DNA of 64,000 nucleotides from assembly GCA_963678375.2 (NCBI GenBank), contig OY782831.1, positions 1,860,001 to 1,924,000 of the forward strand. Reading direction: 5' to 3'. The position numbers were made by a program, and so were the translations under genes. This DNA comes from JAEKNW01 sp963678375 (GTDB taxonomy: Bacteria; Cloacimonadota; Cloacimonadia; Cloacimonadales; JAFGVF01). Shown here one piece after another: positions 10,115-19,100 of this stretch (positions are counted from its first letter, which is position 1; every line of letters starts with the position of its first letter). A model generated the notes under the pieces. It worked only from the letters and a program-made list of their open reading frames with translations. It did not search any database and was not told the origin of the DNA.

Positions 10115-10151
10115 GTGCGAAATCGCAATTCGAAATCGCACTCAGTGCGAT
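10115..10151. repeat. Tandem small hairpins built from GTGCGA/TCGCAC units
   Basis: TGCGA-aa-TCGCA (10116-10127) is followed by ATCGCAC-tca-GTGCGAT (10135-10151). GTGCGA at 10115 can also pair with TCGCAC at 10136. This is much more GC-rich than its surroundings. It is not followed by a T run, so it does not look like an intrinsic terminator. It could be a protein-binding site or a relic of a small repeat. Confidence 0.55.
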
Positions 10152-10555
10152 ACCGCCATGTTGACAAAGTTGAATGTATTTTTATTTATATTTTAATATT
10201 TATCTTTCCATTAAAAGATATGTAATTATGAGGTTACTTCTGTTAAAGCTCCTAGACGGCTGTCTCTTTTTACTAGACTTAAGTTATATCGAATGCATTA
10301 GGGAAAATAGCTTTGTCTAAGAACTCTCCCAAGCTTAATTAGCTCTTGATTCTATGATCATCTTAAGAGTTAAAAGGGGAAATATTAGATAGATTATCTA
10401 TAAAATCAATAAAATATTATTTAAAAATAAAGAATATTTTTTATTAAGTCCCTCAGAAAAAGCATTAAAATTGCTTTTAGAAAGATAAATCTATCATAAT
10501 AAATCCTTTATTAATGAGGTTTAAACAGATGCAAATAAATATTTATCGATTTATC

Positions 10556-10585
10556 TTGACATAAAATATCGATATTCAAATATCG
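10556..10585 (+). promoter_or_regulatory. Probable promoter with overlapping operator of the fermentation operon
   Basis: TTGACA (10556-10561) is a consensus -35 element, with AT-rich sequence about 17-19 bases downstream that could act as a -10 (ATATCG/TATCGT, poor match). The perfect inverted repeat CGATATT-ca-AATATCG (10570-10585) covers the spacer and -10 region, and it overlaps the 12-base palindrome AATATCGATATT. The position suits a repressor operator. It does not resemble a Rex site (TTGTGAA-N4-TTCACAA). The regulator is unknown. Confidence 0.5.
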
Positions 10586-10617
10586 TAACTATAAGAAAGA
10601 TAATTACGGAGGAAAAG

Positions 10618-11019
10618 ATGGAGACATGTGTAATTAGACTTAGGATGAGTCAGGCAGATGCCCATTATGGTGGTAATTTAGTTGATGGAGCTAAAATGTT
10701 ACAACTCTTTGGAGATGTAGCTACAGAGTTGTTAATTCGTAATGATGGAGATGAAGGTCTTTTTGCTGGATACGATTCAACGCAATTTTTAGCACCGGTT
10801 TATGCAGGTGATTACATTGAAGCTTGTGGCAGAATAGTCACGGTAGGAAATTCTTCAAGAAGGATGGAGTTTGAAGCTAGAAAAGTAATTGTTTCAAGAC
10901 CAGAGATTAGTGATTCTGCTGCAGAAATATTAGATCAACCAATAGTAGTATGTAGAGCTGTTGGCACATGTGTTGTTCCTAAAGATAAGCAAAGATACAA
11001 GAATAAGCAAAGTGCCTAG
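10618..11019 (+). CDS. kal: 3-aminobutyryl-CoA ammonia-lyase (lysine fermentation)
   Basis: 133 residues, the usual length of Kal, a hot-dog-fold enzyme that removes ammonia from L-3-aminobutyryl-CoA to give crotonyl-CoA in clostridial-type lysine fermentation. The conserved text is visible: RMSQADAHYGGNLVDGA, LFGDVATELLIRNDGDEGL and FLAPVYAGDYIEACGRI. GGAGG stands six bases before the ATG. It is the first gene of a six-gene operon that processes crotonyl-CoA. The other lysine-pathway genes (aminomutases, kdd, kce) are not in this window, so they must be elsewhere if the pathway is complete. Confidence 0.9.
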   Translation: METCVIRLRMSQADAHYGGNLVDGAKMLQLFGDVATELLIRNDGDEGLFAGYDSTQFLAPVYAGDYIEACGRIVTVGNSSRRMEFEARKVIVSRPEISDSAAEILDQPIVVCRAVGTCVVPKDKQRYKNKQSA

Positions 11020-11026
11020 GTGAGAA

Positions 11027-11791
11027 ATGGACAAAGTTCTCTATGACAAGCGTGATCAAATAGGTAAGATCACTATAAACCGTCCTCAAGCACTTAATGC
11101 TTTAAACACTAGTGTTTTGAAAGAGCTTAATAGACTTCTGACTGACATAGAATCCGATACTGACTTAAGGGTTCTAATAATAACCGGTAAGGGTAGAGCT
11201 TTTGTTGCAGGTGCTGATATAAAAGAGATGCAAGCTTATAATTCACTTGAAGCTAGACAATATGCTGAGCTAGGTTTATCTACTATGAAGCGGATAGAGG
11301 ATTTAGCTATTCCTGTAATCGCAAGCGTAAACGGCTTTGCTTTGGGTGGAGGCTGTGAATTAGCACTTGCCTGTGAGATTAGGTATGCTTCTGAGCAAGC
11401 TAAATTTGGTCAACCAGAAGTTGGTTTAGGTATTATCCCTGGTTTTGGTGGAAGTCAAAGACTGGCACGCTTAGTAGGCATAGCGCATGCAAAAGAGTTA
11501 ATTTATACAGGCAAGGTAATTGACTCACAAGAAGCTTTAAAAATTGGCTTAGTCAATAGAGTCTTTAATAGTGAAGAATTAGAATCGGAAACGATGAAGT
11601 TAGCAGATTCCATCGCTAAACAATCAACTTCAGCAATAAGGTATGCTAAAACAGCTATCAATATTGGTATTGATGCAACTTTAGCCAACTCTTTTGAATA
11701 TGAGAAAAATCTATTTTCACTCTGTTTTTCTACTCAAGACCAGAAAAAGGGTATGCAAGCATTTGTAGAGAAAAAGAGAGCAAACTTTTAG
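11027..11791 (+). CDS. crt: Enoyl-CoA hydratase (crotonase)
   Basis: 254 residues of the crotonase family. GRAFVAGADIKEMQ forms part of the oxyanion hole. The two catalytic glutamates are visible as E111 in GGGCELALACE and E131 in GQPEVGLGIIPGFGG, with the 20-residue spacing seen in true enoyl-CoA hydratases. It would hydrate crotonyl-CoA to 3-hydroxybutyryl-CoA. Seven bases separate it from kal, and it is followed eight bases later by the 3-hydroxybutyryl-CoA dehydrogenase gene. The family is certain; short-chain specificity is inferred from the neighbours. Confidence 0.93.
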   Translation: MDKVLYDKRDQIGKITINRPQALNALNTSVLKELNRLLTDIESDTDLRVLIITGKGRAFVAGADIKEMQAYNSLEARQYAELGLSTMKRIEDLAIPVIASVNGFALGGGCELALACEIRYASEQAKFGQPEVGLGIIPGFGGSQRLARLVGIAHAKELIYTGKVIDSQEALKIGLVNRVFNSEELESETMKLADSIAKQSTSAIRYAKTAINIGIDATLANSFEYEKNLFSLCFSTQDQKKGMQAFVEKKRANF

Positions 11792-11799
11792 GAGAAATC

Positions 11800-12654
11800 A
11801 TGAAAATAGGAATAATTGGTGCAGGAACTATGGGAGCAGGAATTGCTCAAGTTTGTGCAATGCAAAATCATCAAGTTTTATTACAAGATATTGAAAAAAA
11901 TAGCTTAGCAAGAGCTATTAAGATTATAGAAAAAAGTTTAGATAAACTAGTAGTTAAAGAAAAAATTGATGAAAATAAGAGAAATTCAGCTCTTAATCAC
12001 ATTGATACAACTTTAGATTTAGAAGATTTCGATCAAGTTGAACTTGTAATTGAAGCTGTAGCAGAAAAAATGGAAATAAAGAAAGCTATTTTTTCACAAT
12101 TAGATACTATCTGTCAACCAGATACTATCTTCACAACAAATACTTCTTCTCTGTCTATTACTGAAATTGCTTCTGCTACAAGAAGACCTGATAAAGTTAT
12201 TGGTATGCACTTCTTTAATCCAGTACCATTGATGAAACTAGTAGAAATTATTAAGGGATTAGCTACATCAACTGAGACAGTTAAAAAGGTTAAAGCTCTT
12301 ACAAAAGATATTATGAAAGAGCCTGTTGAAGTTAATGAAATGCCAGGTTTTGTAGTAAACAGAGTATTGATACCAATGATTAATGAAGCTATAGGGATAT
12401 TAGCAGATGATGTGGCTTCAGCTGAAGATATTGATAATGCTATGAAGTTGGGTGCAAATCATCCAATAGGTCCTTTAGCTTTAGCTGATTTAATTGGAAA
12501 TGATGTGAATCTAGCTATTATGGATACTCTCTATGAGGAATTTGGAGATCCTAAATATAGACCGCATCCCCTATTAAAGAAGTATGTGAAAGCTGGATTG
12601 TTAGGCCGCAAAAGTGGAAAAGGATTCTACGATTATACCAAAAAAGTAAGTTAA
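11800..12654 (+). CDS. hbd: 3-hydroxybutyryl-CoA dehydrogenase
   Basis: 284 residues, the classical length of bacterial Hbd. The N-terminal Rossmann site IGIIGAGTMGAGIAQV binds NAD(P). GMHFFNPVPLMKLVEII carries the catalytic histidine, and PGFVVNRVLIPMINEA begins the C-terminal dimerisation domain. It oxidises 3-hydroxybutyryl-CoA to acetoacetyl-CoA, giving the oxidative branch of crotonyl-CoA use while the acyl-CoA dehydrogenase gives the reductive branch. AGGAGAAATC precedes the ATG. Confidence 0.95.
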   Translation: MKIGIIGAGTMGAGIAQVCAMQNHQVLLQDIEKNSLARAIKIIEKSLDKLVVKEKIDENKRNSALNHIDTTLDLEDFDQVELVIEAVAEKMEIKKAIFSQLDTICQPDTIFTTNTSSLSITEIASATRRPDKVIGMHFFNPVPLMKLVEIIKGLATSTETVKKVKALTKDIMKEPVEVNEMPGFVVNRVLIPMINEAIGILADDVASAEDIDNAMKLGANHPIGPLALADLIGNDVNLAIMDTLYEEFGDPKYRPHPLLKKYVKAGLLGRKSGKGFYDYTKKVS

Positions 12655-12719
12655 CAAAAAAGATGATTAAGTTAGTTGATATAGTTAATATATATAGATA
12701 AGGACATGAGGTAAGTAAG

Positions 12720-13859
12720 ATGGATTTTAGTTTTGCTAAAGAGTATGAAGTATGTCGAAGCATGTTCAGAGACTTTGCTCAAAATGAAGTAAAACCGATA
12801 GCTGAGGAAGTTGACGAAAAGGAAAGATTTCCTATTGAAACAGTAAAAAAGATGGCTCAATGTGGTATGATGGGTATCCCTATTCCTAAAGCTTATGGGG
12901 GTCAAGGAGCCGATACTTTAACTTATATAATGGCTGTAGAAGAATTATCAAAAGTGTGTGGAACAACTGGTGTGATTCTATCAGCCCATACATCTCTTTG
13001 TGCGGTTCCAATTCTGGAATATGGTACTGAAGAGCAAAAACAAAAGTATTTGATTCCTTTAGCAAAAGGTCATAAGATTGGTGCTTTTGCTTTAACCGAA
13101 CCTAATGCTGGTACTGATGCAGCTGCTCAACAGACCATAGCTGAAGATAAAGGAGAATATTATCTTTTAAATGGTAATAAAATCTTTATTACAAATGCTG
13201 GTTATGCAGATATTTTTATCATCATGGCTATGACTGATAAGAAGGCAGGCACTCGTGGGATATCTGCTTTTATTCTAGAAAAAAATATGCCAGGATTTAC
13301 TATTGGTAAGCATGAAAAAAAGATGGGAATCAGAGGTTCATCTACAAGTGAACTAATCTTCGAGGATGTTAAAGTTCCAAAAGATAACTTATTAGGAAAA
13401 ATAGGGAAAGGTTTTGGTATAGCTATGAAGACACTTGATGGTGGTAGAATTGGTATAGCCGCACAAGCTCTTGGTTTAGCTCAAGGAGCTTTAGATGAAA
13501 CTATTATCTACACTAAAGAAAGAAAGCAGTTTGGACGTTCTATTTCAAAATTCCAAAACACTCAATTTCAACTTGCTGATATGCATTGCAAAACTGAAGC
13601 TGCCCGTAATTTAGTTTATAAAGCAGCTTGGAATAAAGATCAAAAGCAAGCTTATTCTTTAGATGCTGCTATGGCTAAACTATTTGCTGCTGAGGTAGCT
13701 ATGGAAGTAACAACTAAAGCAGTTCAGCTCCATGGTGGTTACGGCTATACCAGAGAATACAGCGTTGAAAGAATGATGCGTGATGCTAAAATCACTGAGA
13801 TATATGAAGGAACTTCTGAAGTTCAAAAAATGGTCATTGCAGGCTCAATTCTAAGGTAA
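12720..13859 (+). CDS. bcd: Acyl-CoA dehydrogenase, probably butyryl-CoA dehydrogenase
   Basis: 379 residues, full length for short-chain acyl-CoA dehydrogenases. FALTEPNAGTDAAAQ and GNKIFITNAGYADIF bind FAD and substrate, KMGIRGSSTSELIFEDVKVP is the family signature, and the catalytic base is E363 in IYEGTSEVQ. The etfB and etfA genes follow immediately, as in clostridial Bcd-Etf complexes that reduce crotonyl-CoA to butyryl-CoA, sometimes with electron bifurcation to ferredoxin. Bifurcation is an inference from operon structure only. A 65-base gap separates it from hbd, but the strand and spacing still suit one operon. Confidence 0.93.
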   Translation: MDFSFAKEYEVCRSMFRDFAQNEVKPIAEEVDEKERFPIETVKKMAQCGMMGIPIPKAYGGQGADTLTYIMAVEELSKVCGTTGVILSAHTSLCAVPILEYGTEEQKQKYLIPLAKGHKIGAFALTEPNAGTDAAAQQTIAEDKGEYYLLNGNKIFITNAGYADIFIIMAMTDKKAGTRGISAFILEKNMPGFTIGKHEKKMGIRGSSTSELIFEDVKVPKDNLLGKIGKGFGIAMKTLDGGRIGIAAQALGLAQGALDETIIYTKERKQFGRSISKFQNTQFQLADMHCKTEAARNLVYKAAWNKDQKQAYSLDAAMAKLFAAEVAMEVTTKAVQLHGGYGYTREYSVERMMRDAKITEIYEGTSEVQKMVIAGSILR

Positions 13860-13871
13860 GGAGGAAGGAAA

Positions 13872-14657
13872 ATGAAAATAGTAGTTTGTATTAAACAGGT
13901 TCCTAACACTAATGAAATTAGGATTGATCCAATTAAAGGCACTTTAATCAGAGATGGGGTTGATTCTATAATGAATCCTGATGATAAAGCAGGTTTAGAG
14001 ACAGCTTTGCAGCTTAAAGATGATAATCCAAACACTACAATAACAGTTATTACTATGGGACCAAACCAGGCTAAAGCTGTCTTACGTGAAGCCATAGCTA
14101 TGGGGGCTGATCAGGCTATACTCTTAACAGATAGAACTTTTGCAGGAGCTGATACCTGGGCGACTTCCCTCACTTTAGCTAATGCTATTAGGAAAGTGGG
14201 GTTTGATGTCATAGTATGTGGAAGACAAGCTATCGATGGTGATACTGCTCAAGTTGGTCCTCAAATAGCTGAGCATTTAGCGATTCCACATGTCAGTTAT
14301 GTATCTGAAGTTAAAACTCAAGCAAATAACCTAATTGTTAAAAGAGAATTTGAAGACTTTTATCAAAGAATTAAAGTAGCAACTCCTTGCTTAATTACTT
14401 CTTTATCAAGCATGAATAAACCTCGCTATATGAGAGTTGGTAGAATCTTCGATGCTTATAGAGATTTAGAGATTAAAGAAATGGGACAAGTTGATATTGA
14501 TGTCGAACCTGAAGAACTAGGTCTAAAAGGTTCTCCAACAAAAGTTAGAAAAACAGAAACAAAGAAAACTAAGAAGGCTGGAGAAATTGTAGAACTTGAT
14601 CCACAAGAATCAGCTGAAAAAATAATCTCACTTCTAGCTGAAAAATATATTATTTAA
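13872..14657 (+). CDS. etfB: Electron transfer flavoprotein beta subunit
   Basis: 261 residues matching EtfB: MKIVVCIKQVPNTNEIRID at the N-terminus, NPDDKAGLETALQL, and VCGRQAIDGDTAQVGPQIAE around the adenine-nucleotide site. It pairs with EtfA to carry electrons to or from the acyl-CoA dehydrogenase encoded just upstream. AAGGAGGAAGGAAA lies before the ATG. In bifurcating Etfs this subunit binds a second FAD instead of AMP; sequence reading alone does not settle which type this is. Confidence 0.95.
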   Translation: MKIVVCIKQVPNTNEIRIDPIKGTLIRDGVDSIMNPDDKAGLETALQLKDDNPNTTITVITMGPNQAKAVLREAIAMGADQAILLTDRTFAGADTWATSLTLANAIRKVGFDVIVCGRQAIDGDTAQVGPQIAEHLAIPHVSYVSEVKTQANNLIVKREFEDFYQRIKVATPCLITSLSSMNKPRYMRVGRIFDAYRDLEIKEMGQVDIDVEPEELGLKGSPTKVRKTETKKTKKAGEIVELDPQESAEKIISLLAEKYII

Positions 14658-14670
14658 AGGAGACTGAATC

Positions 14671-15681
14671 ATGACTAACGAAATTAAAAAAGTAATGGTT
14701 TTCGTGGAAACAAGAAATGACCAGATTCAGTCTGTCGGACTCGAATTAATTGGTAAAGCACGTCAGCTTGCAGATGTCCAAGCCGGTAAAGTAGTTGCTG
14801 TAGTGCTTGGAGAGAAAATCATAGAAAAACAAGCTAAAGACTTAGTTGCTTACGGAGCTGACCAAGTTATTATTGCTAACCATCCTTATCTAAAACTCTA
14901 TATGAACGAACCATATACCCAAGTTTTAGTTAAGATTATTCAAGAAATGAAGCCTGATTCAGCTCTATTCGGTGCTTCTACAATCGGAAGAGATTTAGCT
15001 CCCAGAGTATCAGCTAGATTGCATACTGGCTTAACTGCTGATTGCACAGGTTTAGAAATTGATCAAGAAAGTGGACTTCTCCTCATGACCAGACCTGCCT
15101 TTGGTGGGAATCTCTTTGCTACTATTATTTGTCCAGACCATAAACCTCAAATGGCTTCGGTGAGACCTGGAGTTATGCAGAAAAAAACTAAAGATGAAAC
15201 AAGACAAGGAGAAGTTCACTTCATTGATGTTGAAATTGAAGAATCTTCTCTAACTTATGAGGTTCTGGAAGAAGTCTCAATTGTTAAGACCAAAAAGAAT
15301 ATTGAAGATGCTAATATTTTAGTTTCTGCTGGACGTGGTCTTGGTAACCATAATAACCTTAATAAATTACATGACTTCGCAAATATTCTAGGAGCTGCTA
15401 TCTCTGGATCAAGAGCTATTGTTGATGCTGGATGGATTGACCATTCTCAACAAGTAGGACAGACTGGTAAAACAGTCAGACCAGAAGTCTATTTTGCTCT
15501 TGGTATCTCAGGTGCTATCCAACATATTGCGGGTATGGAAGAATCTGAACTAATTATTGCAATTAACAAGAACAAAGAAGCTCCTATCTTTGATGTAGCT
15601 GATTTAGGCCTTGTGGGTGATGTTAATCAAATTATCCCAGAGCTTGTCAAAGCCCTAAAAAACATGAAAACTGCTCAGTAA
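14671..15681 (+). CDS. etfA: Electron transfer flavoprotein alpha subunit
   Basis: 336 residues. The C-terminal FAD-binding domain is clear: SAGRGLGN, GAAISGSRAIVDAGW, QVGQTGKTVRPEVYFALGI and SGAIQHIAGM, ending with the usual VADLGLVGDVNQIIPEL segment. It forms the heterodimer with EtfB. It is the last gene of the operon, and a terminator lies about 75 bases downstream. It has no N-terminal ferredoxin domain such as is fused in some Clostridium EtfA proteins. Confidence 0.95.
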   Translation: MTNEIKKVMVFVETRNDQIQSVGLELIGKARQLADVQAGKVVAVVLGEKIIEKQAKDLVAYGADQVIIANHPYLKLYMNEPYTQVLVKIIQEMKPDSALFGASTIGRDLAPRVSARLHTGLTADCTGLEIDQESGLLLMTRPAFGGNLFATIICPDHKPQMASVRPGVMQKKTKDETRQGEVHFIDVEIEESSLTYEVLEEVSIVKTKKNIEDANILVSAGRGLGNHNNLNKLHDFANILGAAISGSRAIVDAGWIDHSQQVGQTGKTVRPEVYFALGISGAIQHIAGMEESELIIAINKNKEAPIFDVADLGLVGDVNQIIPELVKALKNMKTAQ

Positions 15682-15753
15682 ATCCCTTCAAAGAGGGGAA
15701 CTGAGAGTGTTTCAAGATAAAATATTTCCTGATACATATAACATATAACCCGT

Positions 15754-15788
15754 GGGGAAGTTCATATTATTTGAATTTCCCTATTTTT
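15754..15788 (+). terminator. Terminator of the fermentation operon
   Basis: GGGAAGTTCA (15755-15764) pairs with TTGAATTTCCC (15771-15781), with one G-T pair, followed by TATTTTTAT. It is the first strong hairpin after etfA. The rest of the gap up to 16100 holds no gene that I can support. Confidence 0.7.
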
Positions 15789-16100
15789 ATTACAAATACA
15801 TTTCGAAAATGTTTATCTCAAATAGAACTTAACTCTTATATCTTATACTAGCAGAGAATAATTATGAATAATTTTGATAAAAATGCTACTTGAAAAGTCA
15901 TTTTTCCATCTATTTTACTTCATCATTGTTACTAACTTCATAAAAGCACAGGAAATTTTTGGGAAAGTAATAATAGAGGAAAGATGAGAGTGAAAACTTG
16001 AACACAGCTATTACTATAGAATCATCAATATTAGTAATAAGTGGCGATAGCCTGTTTTTTGAAGAGTATTACTGAGAGTTAATGACCAGCAAAAATCTAC

Positions 16101-16129
16101 TTGACAAGTCTGGGTTTTATTAAGATAAT
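16101..16129 (+). promoter_or_regulatory. Promoter of the M6 metalloprotease gene
   Basis: TTGACA (16101-16106), a 17-base spacer and GATAAT (16124-16129): a near-perfect sigma-70 type promoter, 57 bases before the ATG. Confidence 0.65.
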
Positions 16130-16185
16130 AGTTAATAAAAAACACTAAGAAGACTCTAACACCACAAAACTTTAAAGGAGTATTT

Positions 16186-19100
16186 ATGAAATTAATTCAT
16201 AAGCTATTATTTGTCAGTATTATATTATTTATGTTTTCTCCAACATTGCTTTACTCTGCTTTTTTGAGAGATATGCCAGTTACTGTAAGTCAACCTAATG
16301 GAGAAATCTTAAATTGCTTTGCTTCAGGTGATGAATATCACAATTGGTTACATGATGCTAAAGGCTTCACAATAATTCAATCACCTCAAACAGGTTACTA
16401 TGTTTATGCAGAAAAAGTGGGAGAAATCCTAGTAGCAGGTAATTTAATTGCAGGACTGTCAAATCCTAAAAACAGTAACTTAGTCCCAAACATAAATATA
16501 TCACAAGCTAAATACAGGTCTCTAAGAGAAAGCAAATTCACTATGCCTGAGACAAGGGATGCTCCGACAACTGGCACTATTAATAATCTTGTGATTTTTA
16601 TAAGGTTCAGTGATGAAACAGAATTTAACAAACAAATATCTACTTATGAAGGTTGGTTCAATAGCAATGCAAGCTCTCAAAAGAATTATTTCTTAGAAGC
16701 ATCTTATAACCAGTTGACTGTAAATACAACTTTCTATCCAACTAGTTCTAATGGTTATGTAGTTTCTTGGCAAGATTCTCATCCTAGATCCTATTATCAA
16801 CCTTATAATTCTGTATCAAACCCTAATGGTTATCAAGATGATACTGAAAGTAGAAACCGTGAATTCACACTCTTAGAAAACGCAATTACTAGTGTATCAA
16901 GCTCTATTCCTGAAAGCTTAGTTATTGATGCTGATAATGATGGTCGAGTAGATAATGTAGTTTTCACGGTAAAAGGAGGTTCTGATGGCTGGTCTGATTT
17001 ACTTTGGCCTCATCGTTGGTCTTTATGGGATCGTTATGTATATCTAAATGGTAAAAGAGTATATGACTTCAATTTTCAGTTAGAAGAATTCTTAGATTCA
17101 AGCAATGTTGGAGTTATTTGTCATGAATTTTTCCACACTCTAGGGGCTCCAGATTTATATCATTATAATGAAGAATTTCTAAGTCCAGTTGGTAACTGGG
17201 ACCTAATGGAAGGAACTACTAATCCTCCACAACATATGGGAGCATATATGAAGTATAAATATGGTGATTGGATAACTTCAATACCTACTATCTCTGCTGA
17301 TGGTCAATATACTTTGAATCCTCTAACATCTTCTACTAATAATTGTTTCAGGATAAATTCTCCCAACTCTGGTTCAGAGTATTTTGTGGTAGAATATAGA
17401 AAACAAGAGGGAAGCTATGAATCATCTCTTCCTGGATCAGGGTTACTAATATACAGAATTAATCCTGCTTATGATGGGAATGCTGATGGTCCTCCAGATG
17501 AAGTATATATCTATAGACCAAATGGTACTAGTACAGTTAACGGTTCCATTTATTCCGCTCATTATAGCTCAAATGTAGGTAGAAGAGCCATTAATGCTAC
17601 TAGTAATCCTAACCCATTCTTAACAGATGGCTCAGCTGGTGGATTAGTTCTTTCAGATATTGGATCAGCAGATGCTACTATCACTTTTGTTAAAGGCCAA
17701 GGATTAGCAACAATTACGTGGACTCCTAATGAAATCCAGGAAACTCTTCCATTAAATACTTCTGTTTCAAAAGATATTATAATTGGAAATACTGGAGATA
17801 TTGCCTTAAATTATACCTTATCCAAACCAACTAATTCTGCTAATGTCCTTACAGAAGGATTCGAAGCAGGAAGTATGCCATCAGGTTGGAGTCAAGAAAA
17901 TGTGTCTGGTGAAAACAAAGCATGGGAATTTACAACAGGAGGATACAGTAATCGTCCAGGTTCTGCTTATGAAGGTACAAAAAATGCCAGATTCTATAAT
18001 AACTCATATACTGCTTCTGTCTCAAAATTAATCACCCCTTCCATGAATCTGGTTGGTGCTGAATCAGCTACTTTAACTTTCTATCATACCCAGACAGAAT
18101 GGTATGGAGATCAAGATGAGTTAAGAGTTTATTATAGGACTTCCGCAGCAGCTTCTTGGAACTTACTAGCTACTTACACTGAGTCGATTGCTGACTGGTC
18201 TAACAGAACTATTGAACTTCCTAATTTATCAGCTGATTATCAAATAGCCTTCGAAGCAACAGGACAATACGGCTATGGTGTTTGCCTGGATGCAATTGAA
18301 ATAAACAAAGAGGTTGTGGGAGATTTTACTTGGTTAGATGTGAATGGTAGTGATAGCTATACTGCTACAATTAATCCTATGTCTCCTTCACATACAATAT
18401 CTGTAGGCTTGTCAGCTGATGGGCTTACACCTGGTGATTATGAAGCTGAGCTTACTATCACAAGTAATGCTAATAATAATCCTATAGTAACAATCCCTGT
18501 AAGTATGAATGTAACTGGAACACCACCACCAGCAGCTATTTATATTTCTCCTGACAATTCATCAGTTAATGTAAATGTAAATGGATACTTAGAATGGCAT
18601 GGAACTATCAATGCTGATGGCTATAAAGTGTATCTTTCAGATGATCAATCTTTTACAGGAGTCACACCATATGAGCAAAGTGAAACCAACTATAATTATC
18701 TTGGTTTAGATTATGATACATGTTACTATTGGAAAGTTGTGCCTTTCAATGAAGTGGGAGATTCAAACCAAGATATCCAAGTATGGTCTTTTACTACTAT
18801 TTCAGATCCTAGTATAGCTATGCCTGTTTTCCTTGATTTTGAAGCTTCAAGTGAGACTCCAGCAGAAATAGTCCAAACGAATATGCTTATTACCAATGAA
18901 CATGCTAGTACAAGTAATGTAATCTCAAAGCAAATAGACAGTTATGGGAATAACGCTTATATTGACTTCCAGTCAATGAATAATATAACAGCTAATTCAG
19001 TTATTAATTTTGATTATCGAATTGTTGATAATTCTTCTCCCTGGAATGCATTAAATGTTATTTCTGATCATGACTACCTATTAGCTCAAGTTTCCACTAA

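Larger units (their letters stand above)
9932..10617. other. Long intergenic region between divergent genes
   Basis: About 690 bases without a convincing gene between the minus-strand GLUG protein and the plus-strand fermentation operon. It holds paired short hairpins (10115-10151), a long AT-rich stretch with several stops in every frame, and the operon promoter with an overlapping palindrome (10556-10585). I see no riboswitch or structural RNA that I can name. Confidence 0.6.

Noticed and set aside
15940..16080. Possible dispersed repeat shared with 34880-35000
   Set aside because: A few phrases agree (TTTTTGGG...AGTAATAAT), but no continuous alignment can be made by eye; AT-rich gaps give such matches by chance.
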